DNA of 64,000 nucleotides from Sphingomonadales bacterium Ga0077531 (GCA_001464915.1 LNED01000022.1:62001-126000); one strand, 5' to 3'. Positions 45,671-55,796 are shown, counted from the first letter of the stretch. Notes: generated by a model from the letters alone, not told the origin. A program made the numbers and translations.

Positions 45671-45691
45671 TGTTATTGAGAATAACTCGCA
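45671..45691 (+). promoter_or_regulatory. Fur-like box upstream of bfd
   Basis: TTATTGAGAATAACTCGCA lies 45 bp before the bfd start. Its AT-rich GAGAATAACTCGCA core resembles iron-responsive (Fur/Irr-type) sites that control bfd in other bacteria. Confidence 0.5.
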
Positions 45692-45735
45692 TACATTCGC
45701 TCCTGCAAACGCTTCGCAGGAAAGATTCGGCCCGC

Positions 45736-45927
45736 ATGTATATCTGCATCTGCAATGCAATTCGTGAAACCGACCTGCGCAAGGCTGCGCTCACCTGTGA
45801 TGGCGACGCCGAAGCAACCTATGCCTGCATGGGCAAGCGCCCCAATTGCCGCCAATGCCTTGAAGAAGCGCAGCAAATCATCGACGCAGAACGTATCGCC
45901 GCGCGCTGCGAGGAATTCGCAGTATAA
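45736..45927 (+). CDS. bfd: Bacterioferritin-associated ferredoxin
   Basis: 63 aa. The four [2Fe-2S] ligands are C4, C6, C38 and C41 (MYICICNAIRE and NCRQCLEEA), the usual CxC...CxxC spacing. Bfd passes electrons to bacterioferritin to release stored iron when iron is scarce. The bfr gene lies 148 bp downstream. The Fur-like box fits iron control. The short ATG at 45736 is preferred over 45652 because it matches the family N-terminus. Confidence 0.92.
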   Translation: MYICICNAIRETDLRKAALTCDGDAEATYACMGKRPNCRQCLEEAQQIIDAERIAARCEEFAV

Positions 45928-46075
45928 GGCGGGCCAATCGCGATTGCGAACGGGTCGCAAACTGCTGATTCACAACGAAAAAATATTACCTATCCCTTGC
46001 GGACACAGCCTTGCAGCGTCTATCTAGGGCGCATTGCCACAAGGCGCTTTGATCTATCGCAAGGAGTATCCCCCG

Positions 46076-46558
46076 ATGAAGGGCGATCCGAAAGTCATCG
46101 ACTATCTCAACCAGGCGCTCACCAACGAGCTGACCGCGATCAACCAGTATTGGCTGCATTACCGCGTGCTCGACAACTGGGGCCTCAAGAAACTGGCCGC
46201 CTACGAACGGCACGAATCGATTGAGGAAATGGAGCACGCCGATAAGCTGGCCGAACGCATCCTGTTCCTCGATGCGCTTCCCAACTTTCAGGCGATCCAC
46301 AAATTGAAGGTCGGCGAGACGGTCGAAGAAGTGCTCAAGGCCGACATGGCGCTTGAAAATGAGGCGATCCCGCTGCTGCGCGATGCAATCGAACATTGCG
46401 AAAGCGTGCGTGACTACGTCAGCCGCGACCTGTTCGCCTACATCCTCAAGAACGAGGAAGAGCATGTCGACTTCCTCGAAACGCAGTTCGATCTGATCGA
46501 TCGCATGGGCCTGCAGAATTACGTGCAGCTGCAAAGTCAGGCTGCTGGCGAAAAGTAA
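46076..46558 (+). CDS. bfr: Bacterioferritin
   Basis: 160 aa from the ATG at 46076 (AAGGAG upstream), the family's usual length. The ferroxidase ligands E18, E51, H54 and the later E94/E127/H130 region are present, and M52 is the haem ligand (SIEEMEHADKL). It forms a 24-mer that stores iron. It pairs with bfd just upstream. Confidence 0.95.
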   Translation: MKGDPKVIDYLNQALTNELTAINQYWLHYRVLDNWGLKKLAAYERHESIEEMEHADKLAERILFLDALPNFQAIHKLKVGETVEEVLKADMALENEAIPLLRDAIEHCESVRDYVSRDLFAYILKNEEEHVDFLETQFDLIDRMGLQNYVQLQSQAAGEK

Positions 46559-46603
46559 GTTGAGACGGCGGGCCTAAGGGCTGGTCGCAATTGTTGATCA
46601 AAG

Positions 46604-46640
46604 AAAGGGGCAGGGCCAGCGGTGGCTCCGCCCCTTTTTT
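46604..46640. terminator. Bidirectional rho-independent terminator
   Basis: AAAGGGGC and GCCCCTTT form a stem with a nested GC-rich loop, followed by TTTTTT on the plus strand and GAAAG/CTTTC on the minus side. It lies between the convergent bfr and DUF2721 genes. Confidence 0.8.
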
Positions 46641-46665
46641 GCGGTTCGTTTTGCCGGGAAAGGCG

Positions 46666-47169
46666 CTAACCTTTTGGCGGTAGCGCCCCAATTGCCGCTA
46701 GCCGGGTTTCCATCAGGAAAAATCCCAGCCCTGTCACCAGCAGCGCCATCGTCAGCACCCACATGAACGCGATCAGCGTGCCGATCTGCGCGATGATATA
46801 GGCCGAGACGAACAGCATCCCGATCACCAGGCTGATCATGACCGCCGCCGCAGTCGAGAACATGATTGCGCCTTGCATCAACCGGCGGCGGCGCAGCAGC
46901 CAGCCAATCTCGCGGTCCTGCCGATCGGTGCGATGGCCTTCGCTGGTGTCCTCGATCTTCTCGATTCGCTGGGCAATCCAGATCATCCTGCTCATGATGA
47001 CGTTCATCACCGCCCCGATGCCCGAAAGCAGGAAGGCCGGCGCAAGGCTCAATTGCACCACTTGCTGCACGCGCGGAGTGGAGGCGGTGCGCTCGAATAT
47101 CTCCAGCGCGAAGGGCAAGCGCGCTTCGGGGGCGGCTGCGGCAGCAGCGGCAAGCAGGTCGAACAGCAT
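46666..47169 (-). CDS. DUF2721-family membrane protein
   Basis: 167 aa. VVQLSLAPAFLLSGIGAVMNVIMSRMIWIAQRI is the family signature (first span at about 40-62), and two further spans lie near 100-150. A basic loop (DRQDREIGWLLRRRRL) separates them. Function unknown. Its start overlaps the der stop by about 1 bp, so the two are likely co-transcribed. Confidence 0.85.
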   Translation of the reverse strand: MLFDLLAAAAAAAPEARLPFALEIFERTASTPRVQQVVQLSLAPAFLLSGIGAVMNVIMSRMIWIAQRIEKIEDTSEGHRTDRQDREIGWLLRRRRLMQGAIMFSTAAAVMISLVIGMLFVSAYIIAQIGTLIAFMWVLTMALLVTGLGFFLMETRLAAIGALPPKG

Positions 47170-48599
47170 TACCCGTCCTTGGCGTATGGGTTCTTGCTGC
47201 TTTTCAGCGTCACGCGCACCGGCACGGCATCGAAGCCGAGTTTGGCGCGGATGCCGTTGATCAGATAGCGTTCGTAACTGGTGGGCAACAGTTCAAGGCG
47301 GCTGCCGAAGATGACGAAGCGCGGCGGGCGGGTGCCTGCCTGCGTAATATACCGCAGCTTGATCCGCTTGCCGCCGGGTGCGGGCGGCGGGTTGGCTTCC
47401 AGCGCATCGTCAAACCAACGATTGAGCGCGGCGGTGGATACACGTTTCGACCAGCTATCGCGCAGTTCGAACGCGCCCGACAGCATCTGATCCAATCCCT
47501 TGCCAGTCTTGGCGCTGACCGCAAACAGCGGCAGGCCGCGCACCTGCGCCAACCCATCATCGAGCGCGCCGCGAATGCCGTTGAACAGCTTGCTCGGGTC
47601 TTCGTGCCCGGTTTGGCCAGCAACGTCCCACTTGTTGATCGCAATCATCAGCGCGCGGCCTTCTTCGAGCACCAGCGACGCGATTTTCAGATCCTGATGT
47701 TCAAGCCCTTGGGTGGCATCCAGCAGCAGCACCACAACCTCGGCAAAATCCACTGCGCGGCGCGCATCGGCGACCGACAGCTTTTCAAGCTTTTCGGTGA
47801 CATTGCGCTTCTTGCGCATCCCGGCGGTGTCGATCAGGCGAATCTCGCGCTTCTCGCCCGATTTGGGGTCGGTCCATTGCCAATCGACCGCAATCGAATC
47901 GCGGGTGATCCCGGCTTCGGGCCCGGTCAGCAGCCGGTCTTCACCCAGCAGCCGGTTGATCAGAGTCGATTTGCCCGCATTGGGACGGCCAACAATCGCG
48001 AGTTTGAGCGGCCCGGCAGGGCGTTCATCCTCGCCCATCGCGGCGGCATAGGCGTCTTCGATCTCTTTCGCTTCTTCGTAGAGATCAGCCATGTTGCCGA
48101 TGATCGGAAACAGTCCGCCAAACAGATCGGCAATGCCTTCGCCATGCTCCGCCGACAAAGCGACCGGATCGCCAAGGCCAAGCGCATAGGATTCGAGCAC
48201 GCCGTGTTCGCCCGCCGATCCTTCGGCCTTGTTGGCGACGACGACAACCGGCACTTCCTGTTCGCGCAGATAGCGGCCAATCTCTTCATCAAGCGGGGTC
48301 AGGCCAGCGCGCGCATCGACCACGAACAGGGCCGCGTCCGCGCCATCAAGGCTGGCTTCGGTCTGGATTCGCATCCGGCCGGGCAGGGTGTGGGCGTCTT
48401 CGTCCTCCCACCCGGCGGTATCGATCACGGTGAAATGCAGGCCCGCGATGTCGGCATCACCCATCCGCCGGTCACGCGTCACCCCCGGCTGATCATCGAC
48501 CAGCGCGAGTTTCTTGCCCACCAGCCGGTTGAACAGGGTGGACTTGCCGACGTTGGGTCGGCCGATGATGACGACGGTGGGTTTTTCAGGAAGCGACAT
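47169..48599 (-). CDS. der: Ribosome-assembly GTPase Der (EngA)
   Basis: 476 aa from the ATG at 48599; a TTG upstream at 48611 is less likely. Two tandem GTPase domains show GRPNVGKST (G1 of domain 1) and GRPNAGKST (domain 2), each with DTAG and NKAE/NKWD motifs, followed by a KH-like domain (GKRIKLRYITQAGTRPPRFVIF). Der is needed for 50S subunit assembly. Confidence 0.97.
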   Translation of the reverse strand: MSLPEKPTVVIIGRPNVGKSTLFNRLVGKKLALVDDQPGVTRDRRMGDADIAGLHFTVIDTAGWEDEDAHTLPGRMRIQTEASLDGADAALFVVDARAGLTPLDEEIGRYLREQEVPVVVVANKAEGSAGEHGVLESYALGLGDPVALSAEHGEGIADLFGGLFPIIGNMADLYEEAKEIEDAYAAAMGEDERPAGPLKLAIVGRPNAGKSTLINRLLGEDRLLTGPEAGITRDSIAVDWQWTDPKSGEKREIRLIDTAGMRKKRNVTEKLEKLSVADARRAVDFAEVVVLLLDATQGLEHQDLKIASLVLEEGRALMIAINKWDVAGQTGHEDPSKLFNGIRGALDDGLAQVRGLPLFAVSAKTGKGLDQMLSGAFELRDSWSKRVSTAALNRWFDDALEANPPPAPGGKRIKLRYITQAGTRPPRFVIFGSRLELLPTSYERYLINGIRAKLGFDAVPVRVTLKSSKNPYAKDG

Positions 48600-48661
48600 A
48601 ATCGCCGCCAAGTGGGCGCAAACGCCCGTTTTGGCAAGCGGTGCAGGCGCGACCGGGAGGC

Positions 48662-48982
48662 TTAGTCCCGGCGAGCGACCGGCGCGTCTTCGCCCAGATC
48701 CTCGAACCAGGCTTCGACGGGGCCATTGATTTTGATCGTCAGCGGCTGTCCCTTGCGGTCAACGGTCTTGCCAACCTGCACCCGCACCCAGCTTTCCGAG
48801 ATCGAATATTCTTCGATATCGATGCGGTTGACGCCCTTGAACCGGATGCCGACCCCGCGGCGCAGCAGTTCGCCGTTGAAGAAGGGGTTGGCCGGATTAA
48901 CCGAGAGGTGATCGGGCGGCACGTCGGGCCCGCTGGTTGCGGGGCTAGTTTCAGGTGTCGCTTCTGGGGTGCTATCGTTCAT
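48662..48982 (-). CDS. DUF3297-family protein
   Basis: 106 aa from the ATG at 48982. DHLSVNPANPFFNGELLRRGVGIRFKG, then VRVQVGKTVDRKGQPLTIKINGPVEAWFED, matches DUF3297 along its length after a disordered acidic start. Function unknown. It lies upstream of der on the same strand, 62 bp away. Confidence 0.88.
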   Translation of the reverse strand: MNDSTPEATPETSPATSGPDVPPDHLSVNPANPFFNGELLRRGVGIRFKGVNRIDIEEYSISESWVRVQVGKTVDRKGQPLTIKINGPVEAWFEDLGEDAPVARRD

Positions 48983-49118
48983 CCCCGCGCCCTTAATGTG
49001 CAATCCTCATGCCTTCAAGCGTGTTGCGCTTGCCCTTTTCGAGCAAGCGGGATAGAGGCGCTCGCTAATACGCGCGGGGTGCCTTAGCCGGTTTCCCCGC
49101 GCGGCTTCGTTCGGGCAT

Positions 49119-49203
49119 GCGGGCGTGGCGAAATTGGTAGACGCGCCAGATTTAGGTTCTGGTATCGTAAGATGTGGGGGTTCGAGTCCCTTCGCCCGCA
49201 CCA
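49119..49203 (+). tRNA. tRNA-Leu (anticodon TAG)
   Basis: 85 nt with encoded CCA. The acceptor GCGGGCG pairs with CGCCCGC. The anticodon stem CCAGA/TCTGG holds loop TTTAGGT (anticodon TAG). A long variable arm marks it as a class II tRNA-Leu. It lies 63 bp upstream of tig. Confidence 0.95.
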
Positions 49204-49266
49204 ACTTCGCCCCTAACCTGTCCGTACCCACGGAATTTTTGGCAAGAAGGCTTCAGACCAATCACC

Positions 49267-50844
49267 ATGCACACCAAGCAGACCGTCAACGAGGGGCTCA
49301 AGCGCGCCTATCTCATCACGATTCCCGCCGCCGATCTCACCGCGAAGATCGACGCCGAGATCAAGAAGGTTGCGCCTCAGGTTCGGATGCCCGGCTTCCG
49401 CCCCGGCAAAGTGCCCGCCAACCTCGTCAAAAAAATGCACGGCGAAGCCCTGCATTCGCAGGTCGTGAACGACACGATCCGCGAATCGGTCGACAAGCTG
49501 TTGCGTGATGAGGCGCTGCGCCCGGCGATGCAGCCTGAAATCGGGCTCAAGGACGATTACGCCCAAGGGCAGGACGCTGAAATCATCGTCAGCTTGGAAG
49601 TGCTCCCCGTCATCGAGGCGCCGAATGTTGACGGCATCACGCTTGAAAAGCTGGTGGTGCCCGTCACCGAAGCGCAGGTTGACGAAGCGCTCGGCAACAT
49701 CGCTGGCCAGAACAAGAGCTACAAGGACGCGGCCAAGACCAAGAAGGCAGCGGACGGCGATCAGTTGATCATCGATTTCGTCGGCAAGCTGGATGACGTA
49801 GAATTTGACGGCGGCAAAGCCGAAGACGCGGCGCTGGTGCTGGGTTCGGGCACCTTCATCCCCGGTTTTGAAGAGCAGCTGGTTGGCGTGAAGACCGGCT
49901 CGGAAAAGACCATCACCGTCACCTTCCCGGCTGAGTATCAGGCCGATCATCTGGCCGGCAAGGAAGCCACCTTCGACATCACCGTGAAAGCGGTGAAGGT
50001 CGAAACCGAAACCCAGATCGACGAAGATTTCGCCAAGAGCCTCGGCCTCGACAGCTTGGACAAGCTGCGCGAGATCATGAAGGCACAGCTGGAACAGCAG
50101 ACCGCTGGCCTGACCCGCACGCAGATGAAGCGCGCGCTGCTCGATCAGCTTGCCGCTGGTCACAGCTTTGAAGTGCCCGGTACGATGGTCGAAGCCGAAT
50201 TCGCGCAGATCTGGTCGCAGCTGCAGCAGGAAGCGGCCAATGACGCCGATCCCGCAGCCGCGCTCAAGCAGATCGACGACGAGAAGGACGAGTACAAGGC
50301 CATCGCCGAACGCCGCGTGCGTTTGGGCCTGTTGCTGTCCGAAATCGGTCAGGCCAATGGCGTCGAAGTGACCCAGCAGGAAATGGGGATGCTGATCCAG
50401 CAGGCAGCGGCACAATACCGCGCCGAAGACCGTCAGCGTTTTGTCGAATACATCCAGTCCGAGCCGATGGCTGCCGCCCAGCTGCGCGCGCCGCTTTACG
50501 AGGACAAGGTGGTCGACTTCCTGTTCGACAAGGCCGAAGTGACCGAGCGTGAAGTGACCGTTGAGGAGCTTCAGGCCGCGATCGAAGCTGAAGAAACCGC
50601 ACCGGCACCGGCGCCGAAGAAGGCCGCAGCCAAGAAAAAGGCTCCGGCGAAGAAGGCTGAGGCTGAAGCAGCTCCGGCTGAAGAAGCCAAGCCCGCTGCC
50701 AAGAAGGCTCCGGCTAAGAAGGCTGAAGCTGAGCCAGAAGCCAAGCCTGCGGCGAAGAAGGCCCCGGCGAAAAAGGCTGATGCTGCTGCTGAAAAGCCTG
50801 CTGCCAAGAAGGCTCCTGCCAAGAAGCCTGCGGCCAAGAAGTAA
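49267..50844 (+). CDS. tig: Trigger factor with Lys/Ala-rich C-terminal tail
   Basis: 525 aa from the ATG at 49267. The ribosome-binding N-domain has the signature GFRPGKVPANLVKK, followed by the FKBP-like PPIase domain (GDQLIIDFVGKLDDVEFDGG) and the helical C-domain. After about residue 450 comes a tail of ~75 residues with four AAKKAPAKKA-type repeats, like histone H1 or HU-family tails. Typical trigger factors end near 430-450 residues. The tail could bind nucleic acid or the ribosome. It precedes clpP and clpX, the classic order, but with an amidase gene inserted on the other strand. Confidence 0.95.
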   Translation: MHTKQTVNEGLKRAYLITIPAADLTAKIDAEIKKVAPQVRMPGFRPGKVPANLVKKMHGEALHSQVVNDTIRESVDKLLRDEALRPAMQPEIGLKDDYAQGQDAEIIVSLEVLPVIEAPNVDGITLEKLVVPVTEAQVDEALGNIAGQNKSYKDAAKTKKAADGDQLIIDFVGKLDDVEFDGGKAEDAALVLGSGTFIPGFEEQLVGVKTGSEKTITVTFPAEYQADHLAGKEATFDITVKAVKVETETQIDEDFAKSLGLDSLDKLREIMKAQLEQQTAGLTRTQMKRALLDQLAAGHSFEVPGTMVEAEFAQIWSQLQQEAANDADPAAALKQIDDEKDEYKAIAERRVRLGLLLSEIGQANGVEVTQQEMGMLIQQAAAQYRAEDRQRFVEYIQSEPMAAAQLRAPLYEDKVVDFLFDKAEVTEREVTVEELQAAIEAEETAPAPAPKKAAAKKKAPAKKAEAEAAPAEEAKPAAKKAPAKKAEAEPEAKPAAKKAPAKKADAAAEKPAAKKAPAKKPAAKK

Positions 50845-50863
50845 TCAGGGCCCGCGCGGGGCA

Positions 50864-52387
50864 TTACTCCCCCGCCGGTTCCCACCGCTTGAACGAAGGC
50901 GCGGGCAGCTTGGCTGTCCGCGCTTTTTCGTAGGCCGCGCCCGCTTTCAGCACCGCGTGGTCGTCCCACTTCGCGCCCATGATGCTGATGCCGACCGGCA
51001 GGCCCTCAATCGCGCCCATCGGCACGGTCAGGTGCGGATAGCCCGCAATCGCTGACGGGCTGCCGAAACCCACCGAGCCGTTGAATTTGTCGCCATTGAC
51101 GAGGTCGCTGACCCAAGCTGCCTCCCGCGTCGGAACGACGAGAAACTGCACGTTGTTTTCGGCCAGCAGCTTGTCGAGTGTTTCTTCCCCAGCGATTCGC
51201 ACCGCATTGGCGCGCGCGGTTTCATACGCTGCGCGGTCGGTGGTGGTCTCTGCCAGTTCGAACAGCTCCTGCCCGAACCAGCGCATTTCGGTGTCGGCAT
51301 TGGCGGTGTTGAAGGCGATCAGATCGGCCAAGCTGCGCGGGGTTTCACCGTTCTTGAACGCGGGGATCGAGGTGAGGTATTTACCCATCTCTTCCCGCAG
51401 TTCGAACATCAGTACGGTGAAGCTGTCACCATACATCTGCGAATTGGGTTCAAACTTGATATCGACCAGCACCGCGCCCGCCCGCTCCAGATCGGCCAGC
51501 GCGGTGTTGAACACGGCGGTCAGATCCTTCCGGTTGCCGACCTGATCACGCATCACCCCGATTCGCACGCCTTGGAGCGAGGCGGTGTCTAGCCCCAGAG
51601 TGTAGCTCCTCGCCCGCTTGGCCTGCAATGTCACCGGGTCAGCCGGGTCTTCGCCTGCAATCGCGGTCAGCAGCAGCGCGGCATCATAAACCGTGCGCGT
51701 CATCGGCCCGGCGGTGTCCTGCGTGCTCGAAATCGGCACCACATGGGTACGGCTGACGATTCCCACGCTCGGCTTGAACCCGACGATACCGTTGATGCTG
51801 GCTGGACACGTGATCGAGCCATTGGTTTCCGTCCCGATCGCCCCCCACGCAAACCCCGCCGCAATCGCTGCGCCGCTGCCCGAGGATGATCCGCAGGTGT
51901 TGCGATCAATCGCGTGAGGGTTGCGGGTGAGTCCGCCGACTGCGCTCCACCCGCTGGTGGAATTGTCCGAGCGGATATTGGCCCATTCGCTGAGGTTGGT
52001 CTTGCCAAGCACCACGCCGCCCGCAGCGCGCAGGTTAGCAATCATCGGCGCGTCGCGGCCAGTCATGTTGTCTTTCAGCGCGAGGCTGCCGGCGGTGGTG
52101 GCAAATTCGCGCGTCTCGATATTGTCTTTCACCAGAACCGTGCGGCCTTCGAGCGGCAAGCCTGCCTCTGCCGCTTCGTTCGCGTGTTTGGACGCTTCCG
52201 GATCAAAGGCGATCACCGCGTTGAGCATCGGCCCGGCATCATCGAGCATCTGGATCCGAGCAATCTGGGCCTTGGCTGCTTCAGCGGCGGCACTATCGGG
52301 ATGCGCCAGCGCAGCGGTCGCAGTGGTGGCAAGAAGCAGGGCGAGGCCCGCGCGGACGCCCGAACGGGCCAGGGTGCTTGTGGTCAT
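50864..52387 (-). CDS. Exported amidase, amidase-signature family
   Basis: 507 aa with a signal peptide (ARSGVRAGLALLLATTATAALA). The Ser-Ser-Lys triad is visible in LVKDN (Lys), CGSSSGSGAAIAAG (Ser) and GTETNGSITCPAS (nucleophile Ser, where many members have GGSI). It resembles secreted peptide or glutamyl amidases. The substrate is not clear from sequence. It is convergent with tig and divergent from clpP. Confidence 0.85.
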   Translation of the reverse strand: MTTSTLARSGVRAGLALLLATTATAALAHPDSAAAEAAKAQIARIQMLDDAGPMLNAVIAFDPEASKHANEAAEAGLPLEGRTVLVKDNIETREFATTAGSLALKDNMTGRDAPMIANLRAAGGVVLGKTNLSEWANIRSDNSTSGWSAVGGLTRNPHAIDRNTCGSSSGSGAAIAAGFAWGAIGTETNGSITCPASINGIVGFKPSVGIVSRTHVVPISSTQDTAGPMTRTVYDAALLLTAIAGEDPADPVTLQAKRARSYTLGLDTASLQGVRIGVMRDQVGNRKDLTAVFNTALADLERAGAVLVDIKFEPNSQMYGDSFTVLMFELREEMGKYLTSIPAFKNGETPRSLADLIAFNTANADTEMRWFGQELFELAETTTDRAAYETARANAVRIAGEETLDKLLAENNVQFLVVPTREAAWVSDLVNGDKFNGSVGFGSPSAIAGYPHLTVPMGAIEGLPVGISIMGAKWDDHAVLKAGAAYEKARTAKLPAPSFKRWEPAGE

Positions 52388-52539
52388 GGGTTACGGGTTT
52401 GCCACGGTTATGCGCGGCGGCAAGGGGGAAAACGCCTCAGCTGGCCCGTCAATTCACAGGCAGCGTGGTAAACGCCCTTGAAATTGCCCCCCCGCGTCCG
52501 ACATAGCCGTATCGACACCCAGCAAGGATACGGCACTCC

Positions 52540-53244
52540 ATGATCGATCTGTTCGGCAATTCCGGTGAAACCTACGGCTCGCAAGGCCAATTTACGCGCG
52601 ATCCCTATACAGGTGCGCTGGTGCCGGTCGTGGTCGAGCAGACCAGCCGAGGCGAACGCAGCTTCGACATTTTCAGCCGCCTGCTGCGCGAACGCATCGT
52701 GTTCGTCACCGGCCAGATCGAGGACGGCATGGCCAGCCTCGTCACGGCGCAGCTGCTGTTCCTTGAAAGCGAAAATCCGTCCAAGCCGATCAGCATGTAC
52801 ATCAACTCGCCCGGCGGCGTGGTGACGGCGGGTCTGCAGATTTACGACACGATGCAATACATCAAGCCGCGCGTGTCAACCGTGTGCATGGGTCAGGCCG
52901 CCAGCATGGGCAGCTTCCTGCTCGCTGCCGGTGAGCCGGGAATGCGGATTGCGCTCCCCAATGCGCGGATCATGGTCCACCAACCTTCGGGCGGGGCGCG
53001 CGGGATGGCCTCGGATATCGAAATTCAGGCGCGCGAAATTCTGCGCATCCGCAGCCGCATGAACGACCTTTATGTGAAGTTCACCGGCCGCAGCCTTGAA
53101 GAAATCGAAAAGGCGATGGACCGCGACACCTTCCTTGAAGCCGAAGAGGCTAAAGCCTTCGGTCTGGTGGACAAGGTGTTCGAAACACGTCCGGAAAACG
53201 AAGAATCGGATGGCGAAGAAGGTTCGGGCGGCGCGCCTGAATAA
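52540..53244 (+). CDS. clpP: ATP-dependent Clp protease proteolytic subunit
   Basis: 234 aa. The catalytic triad is S122 ([14 protein letters not shown]), H147 ([12 protein letters not shown]) and D196 ([12 protein letters not shown]). The C-terminal tail is acidic ([13 protein letters not shown]). It forms the tetradecameric protease chamber used with ClpX, encoded 209 bp downstream. Confidence 0.97.
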   Translation: MIDLFGNSGETYGSQGQFTRDPYTGALVPVVVEQTSRGERSFDIFSRLLRERIVFVTGQIEDGMASLVTAQLLFLESENPSKPISMYINSPGGVVTAGLQIYDTMQYIKPRVSTVCMGQAASMGSFLLAAGEPGMRIALPNARIMVHQPSGGARGMASDIEIQAREILRIRSRMNDLYVKFTGRSLEEIEKAMDRDTFLEAEEAKAFGLVDKVFETRPENEESDGEEGSGGAPE

Positions 53245-53453
53245 GCCTTCTGCTCCGGCCTGCACCGCTGCGGGACAGGCTGGCGATCGGGCGCCGCAAC
53301 GCGCTATTATTTCCGTTGCTTTGCGGACACCCGCGCTATGGTAAGAACACGAATCTGCGCGCCATGTGTTGATTCATTGGCTGCCATAGATACATTTGAC
53401 GAATCCGCTGCGCACATCGCCCCGCGCGCAGTCCCGGATTCGAGGACACAGGA

Positions 53454-54719
53454 ATGACCAAATTGAGCGGATCCGATAGCAAGAGCACCCTCTACTGCAG
53501 CTTCTGCGGGAAGTCGCAGCACGAAGTGCGCAAGCTGATCGCTGGCCCCACGGTGTTCATCTGCGATGAATGCGTCGAACTGTGCAACGACATCATCCGC
53601 GAAGAAACCAAGGCGGGAATCGCGGGCAAAAAAGACGGCGAAATCCCCACGCCGATGGATATTTTCACCAAGCTCAATGACTATGTCATCGGGCAGGATC
53701 GCGCCAAGCGTGTGCTTTCGGTCGCGGTGCACAACCATTACAAGCGACTGAAATATTCGGGCAAGGGCGGCGATGTCGAGCTCGCCAAATCGAACATCCT
53801 GCTGGTCGGGCCGACCGGTTCGGGCAAGACCTTGCTGGCACAGACGCTGGCGCGCACCTTTGATGTGCCCTTCACCATGGCCGATGCGACCACGCTGACC
53901 GAAGCTGGTTACGTGGGCGAAGATGTCGAGAACATCATCCTTAAACTGCTGCAAGCGTCCGACTACAACGTCGAGAAGGCCCAGCACGGGATCGTCTATA
54001 TCGACGAAATCGACAAGATCACGCGCAAGGCGGAAAATCCCTCAATCACCCGCGACGTATCGGGTGAAGGCGTGCAGCAGGCGCTGCTCAAGCTGATGGA
54101 GGGCACCACCGCGTCGGTGCCGCCGCAGGGCGGGCGCAAGCATCCACAGCAGGAATTCCTGCAGGTCGACACCACCAACATCCTGTTCATCTGCGGCGGT
54201 GCGTTTGCAGGTCTGGACAAAATCATTGCTGACCGTCTGCAAAAGCGCAGCATCGGCTTTGGCGCGCATGTCGCCGATCCGGACAAGCGCCGCGTGGGCG
54301 AGCTGCTTGAAAAGAGCGAGCCGGAAGATCTGCTCAAGTTCGGGCTGATCCCCGAATTCGTCGGCCGCTTGCCGGTGATTGCAACGCTGCACGATCTCGA
54401 TGTGCCCGCGCTCGTCACGATCCTGCAAGAACCGAAGAACGCCTTGGTCAAGCAGTACCACAAGCTGTTCGAGCTTGAGGACGTGGACCTCACCTTCACC
54501 GATGACGCGCTGCAAGCGATTGCCGAACGCGCGATCAAGCGCAAAACCGGCGCACGCGGCCTGCGCTCGATCGTCGAAGGCCTGCTGCTCGACACGATGT
54601 TCGATCTGCCCGACATGGAAGGCGTGACCGAAATCGTGATCGACAAGGAAGTCGTCGAAGGCAAGAAGGAACCGATCCGCGTGATCGGCGGCGAGGAAAA
54701 GAAGGAAGAGGCTGCGTAA
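53454..54719 (+). CDS. clpX: Clp protease ATPase subunit ClpX
   Basis: 421 aa. The N-terminal zinc-binding domain has four cysteines (YCSFCGKS and [10 protein letters not shown]), followed by the AAA+ core with [17 protein letters not shown] and a RSIGFGA loop (RKH-type loops for substrate grip). It unfolds tagged proteins and feeds ClpP. Canonical in length and motifs. Confidence 0.97.
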   Translation: MTKLSGSDSKSTLYCSFCGKSQHEVRKLIAGPTVFICDECVELCNDIIREETKAGIAGKKDGEIPTPMDIFTKLNDYVIGQDRAKRVLSVAVHNHYKRLKYSGKGGDVELAKSNILLVGPTGSGKTLLAQTLARTFDVPFTMADATTLTEAGYVGEDVENIILKLLQASDYNVEKAQHGIVYIDEIDKITRKAENPSITRDVSGEGVQQALLKLMEGTTASVPPQGGRKHPQQEFLQVDTTNILFICGGAFAGLDKIIADRLQKRSIGFGAHVADPDKRRVGELLEKSEPEDLLKFGLIPEFVGRLPVIATLHDLDVPALVTILQEPKNALVKQYHKLFELEDVDLTFTDDALQAIAERAIKRKTGARGLRSIVEGLLLDTMFDLPDMEGVTEIVIDKEVVEGKKEPIRVIGGEEKKEEAA

Positions 54720-54722
54720 TTA

Positions 54723-55124
54723 GTGCGCGCCGCGCTTCTAACTTTTTTCGTTGGGCTCGCCGCGAGTAGTGCGCAGGCGGAGCCGTCATCCGAACAGGCA
54801 ACAGCCGCAACGGAAAAGCCCCGCCTCAATTGTGAGTTAGGCCCTGCTGAGCGTTATTTCGACGGCGTGCAGTGGCTTGTCTTCGCCTGCGACGACGGAG
54901 CCAGCGTCGTCGTGGTCACAGGCCCGAAATCCCCGAAAGATCTCAATTTCTACTTTATCGTCTTTCCCAAAGATGGAGCCTATAAGCTCCATGGTGAGGG
55001 CAATGGAAACAGAGCCTTGACCCGCCCAGCTTACGAGGCGCTCTCTGCCATGACGGATGGAGAATTGCGCGCGCTCCATGCCGAGGCCACCGCGGTGGAG
55101 CAGGTGGGTTCGTCCGCATCTTGA
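54723..55124 (+). CDS. Small exported protein of unknown function
   Basis: 133 aa from a GTG start 3 bp after the clpX stop. The signal peptide is [18 protein letters not shown]. The mature part contains two Cys (LNCELG and VFACDD) that may form a disulfide, and a beta-rich middle ([17 protein letters not shown]). No family recognised. It may be read through from clpX. Confidence 0.6.
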   Translation: MRAALLTFFVGLAASSAQAEPSSEQATAATEKPRLNCELGPAERYFDGVQWLVFACDDGASVVVVTGPKSPKDLNFYFIVFPKDGAYKLHGEGNGNRALTRPAYEALSAMTDGELRALHAEATAVEQVGSSAS

Positions 55125-55132
55125 CCCCAAAC

Positions 55133-55170
55133 CAAAACCCCGCCCGGCCTTGGAGGAAGGCCGGACGGGG
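55133..55170 (-). terminator. Terminator downstream of the fasciclin gene
   Basis: The stem CCCCGCCCGGCCTT/AAGGCCGGACGGGG (55138-55151 and 55157-55170) is followed on the minus strand by TTTTGGTTT. It probably stops both this gene and the clpX-side transcript. Confidence 0.7.
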
Positions 55171-55238
55171 CCGGGAGAAGCGCTGCCCCGGGTGGGATGG
55201 GGTAAAGTGGGACAGCGCTAACTGGTGATGCGGTTCAA

Positions 55239-55796
55239 TCAGCCGGGCAGGAATACGCCGTCGGTCACGTGCACAACGCCGTTCGAGGTCATGACGTCGG
55301 CGGTGGTCACTGCGGTCGCTCGGCCTGCGGCATCGGTGATCACAATCATGTCGCCCGACAGGCGCGCGGTCAGTTCGCTGCCTGCAACGGTCTTGATCGT
55401 GGCTTCGCCGCCGTGGCTGTTAATCAGCTTGATCAGGTCGGCGCTGGTCACTTTGCCAGCGACAGCGTGGTAGGTGAGGATGGTGGTTAGCGTACCCTTG
55501 TTCTCAGGCTTCACCAGTGTGGCCACAGTGCCTTCGGGCAGCTTGGCAAAGGCGGTGTCGGTCGGCGCGAAGACAGTGAACGGGCCGGGGCTGCTGAGGG
55601 TATCGACCAGGCCAGCGGCCTTCACAGCGGCGACGAGGGTGTTGTGCACGCCGGTGCTCATTGCGGTCTGGACGATATTGGGGGTCGCAGGCGCAGCAGT
55701 CTTGTGATGATCGGCGAGCGCGGGGGCAGCGACAAGGCCAGTGGTGGTGGCGAGCGCGGCGGCAATGATTGCGGTCAGTGTGTTCTTGGGGGTCAC
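55239..55796 (-). CDS. Exported fasciclin-domain protein
   Basis: 185 aa with a signal peptide (LTAIIAAALATTTGLVAAPALA). The FAS1 domain shows GPFTVFAPTDTAFAKLP (H1) and NGVVHVTDGVFLPG (H2, near the end). Such proteins are secreted or surface adhesins. In Mycobacterium the fasciclin-type Mpt70/Mpt83 genes are controlled by SigK and its anti-sigma factor; here a SigK-like sigma gene with an anti-sigma partner lies just downstream of the 5' end (57.3-55.9 kb), suggesting the same circuit. Confidence 0.9.
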   Translation of the reverse strand: MTPKNTLTAIIAAALATTTGLVAAPALADHHKTAAPATPNIVQTAMSTGVHNTLVAAVKAAGLVDTLSSPGPFTVFAPTDTAFAKLPEGTVATLVKPENKGTLTTILTYHAVAGKVTSADLIKLINSHGGEATIKTVAGSELTARLSGDMIVITDAAGRATAVTTADVMTSNGVVHVTDGVFLPG

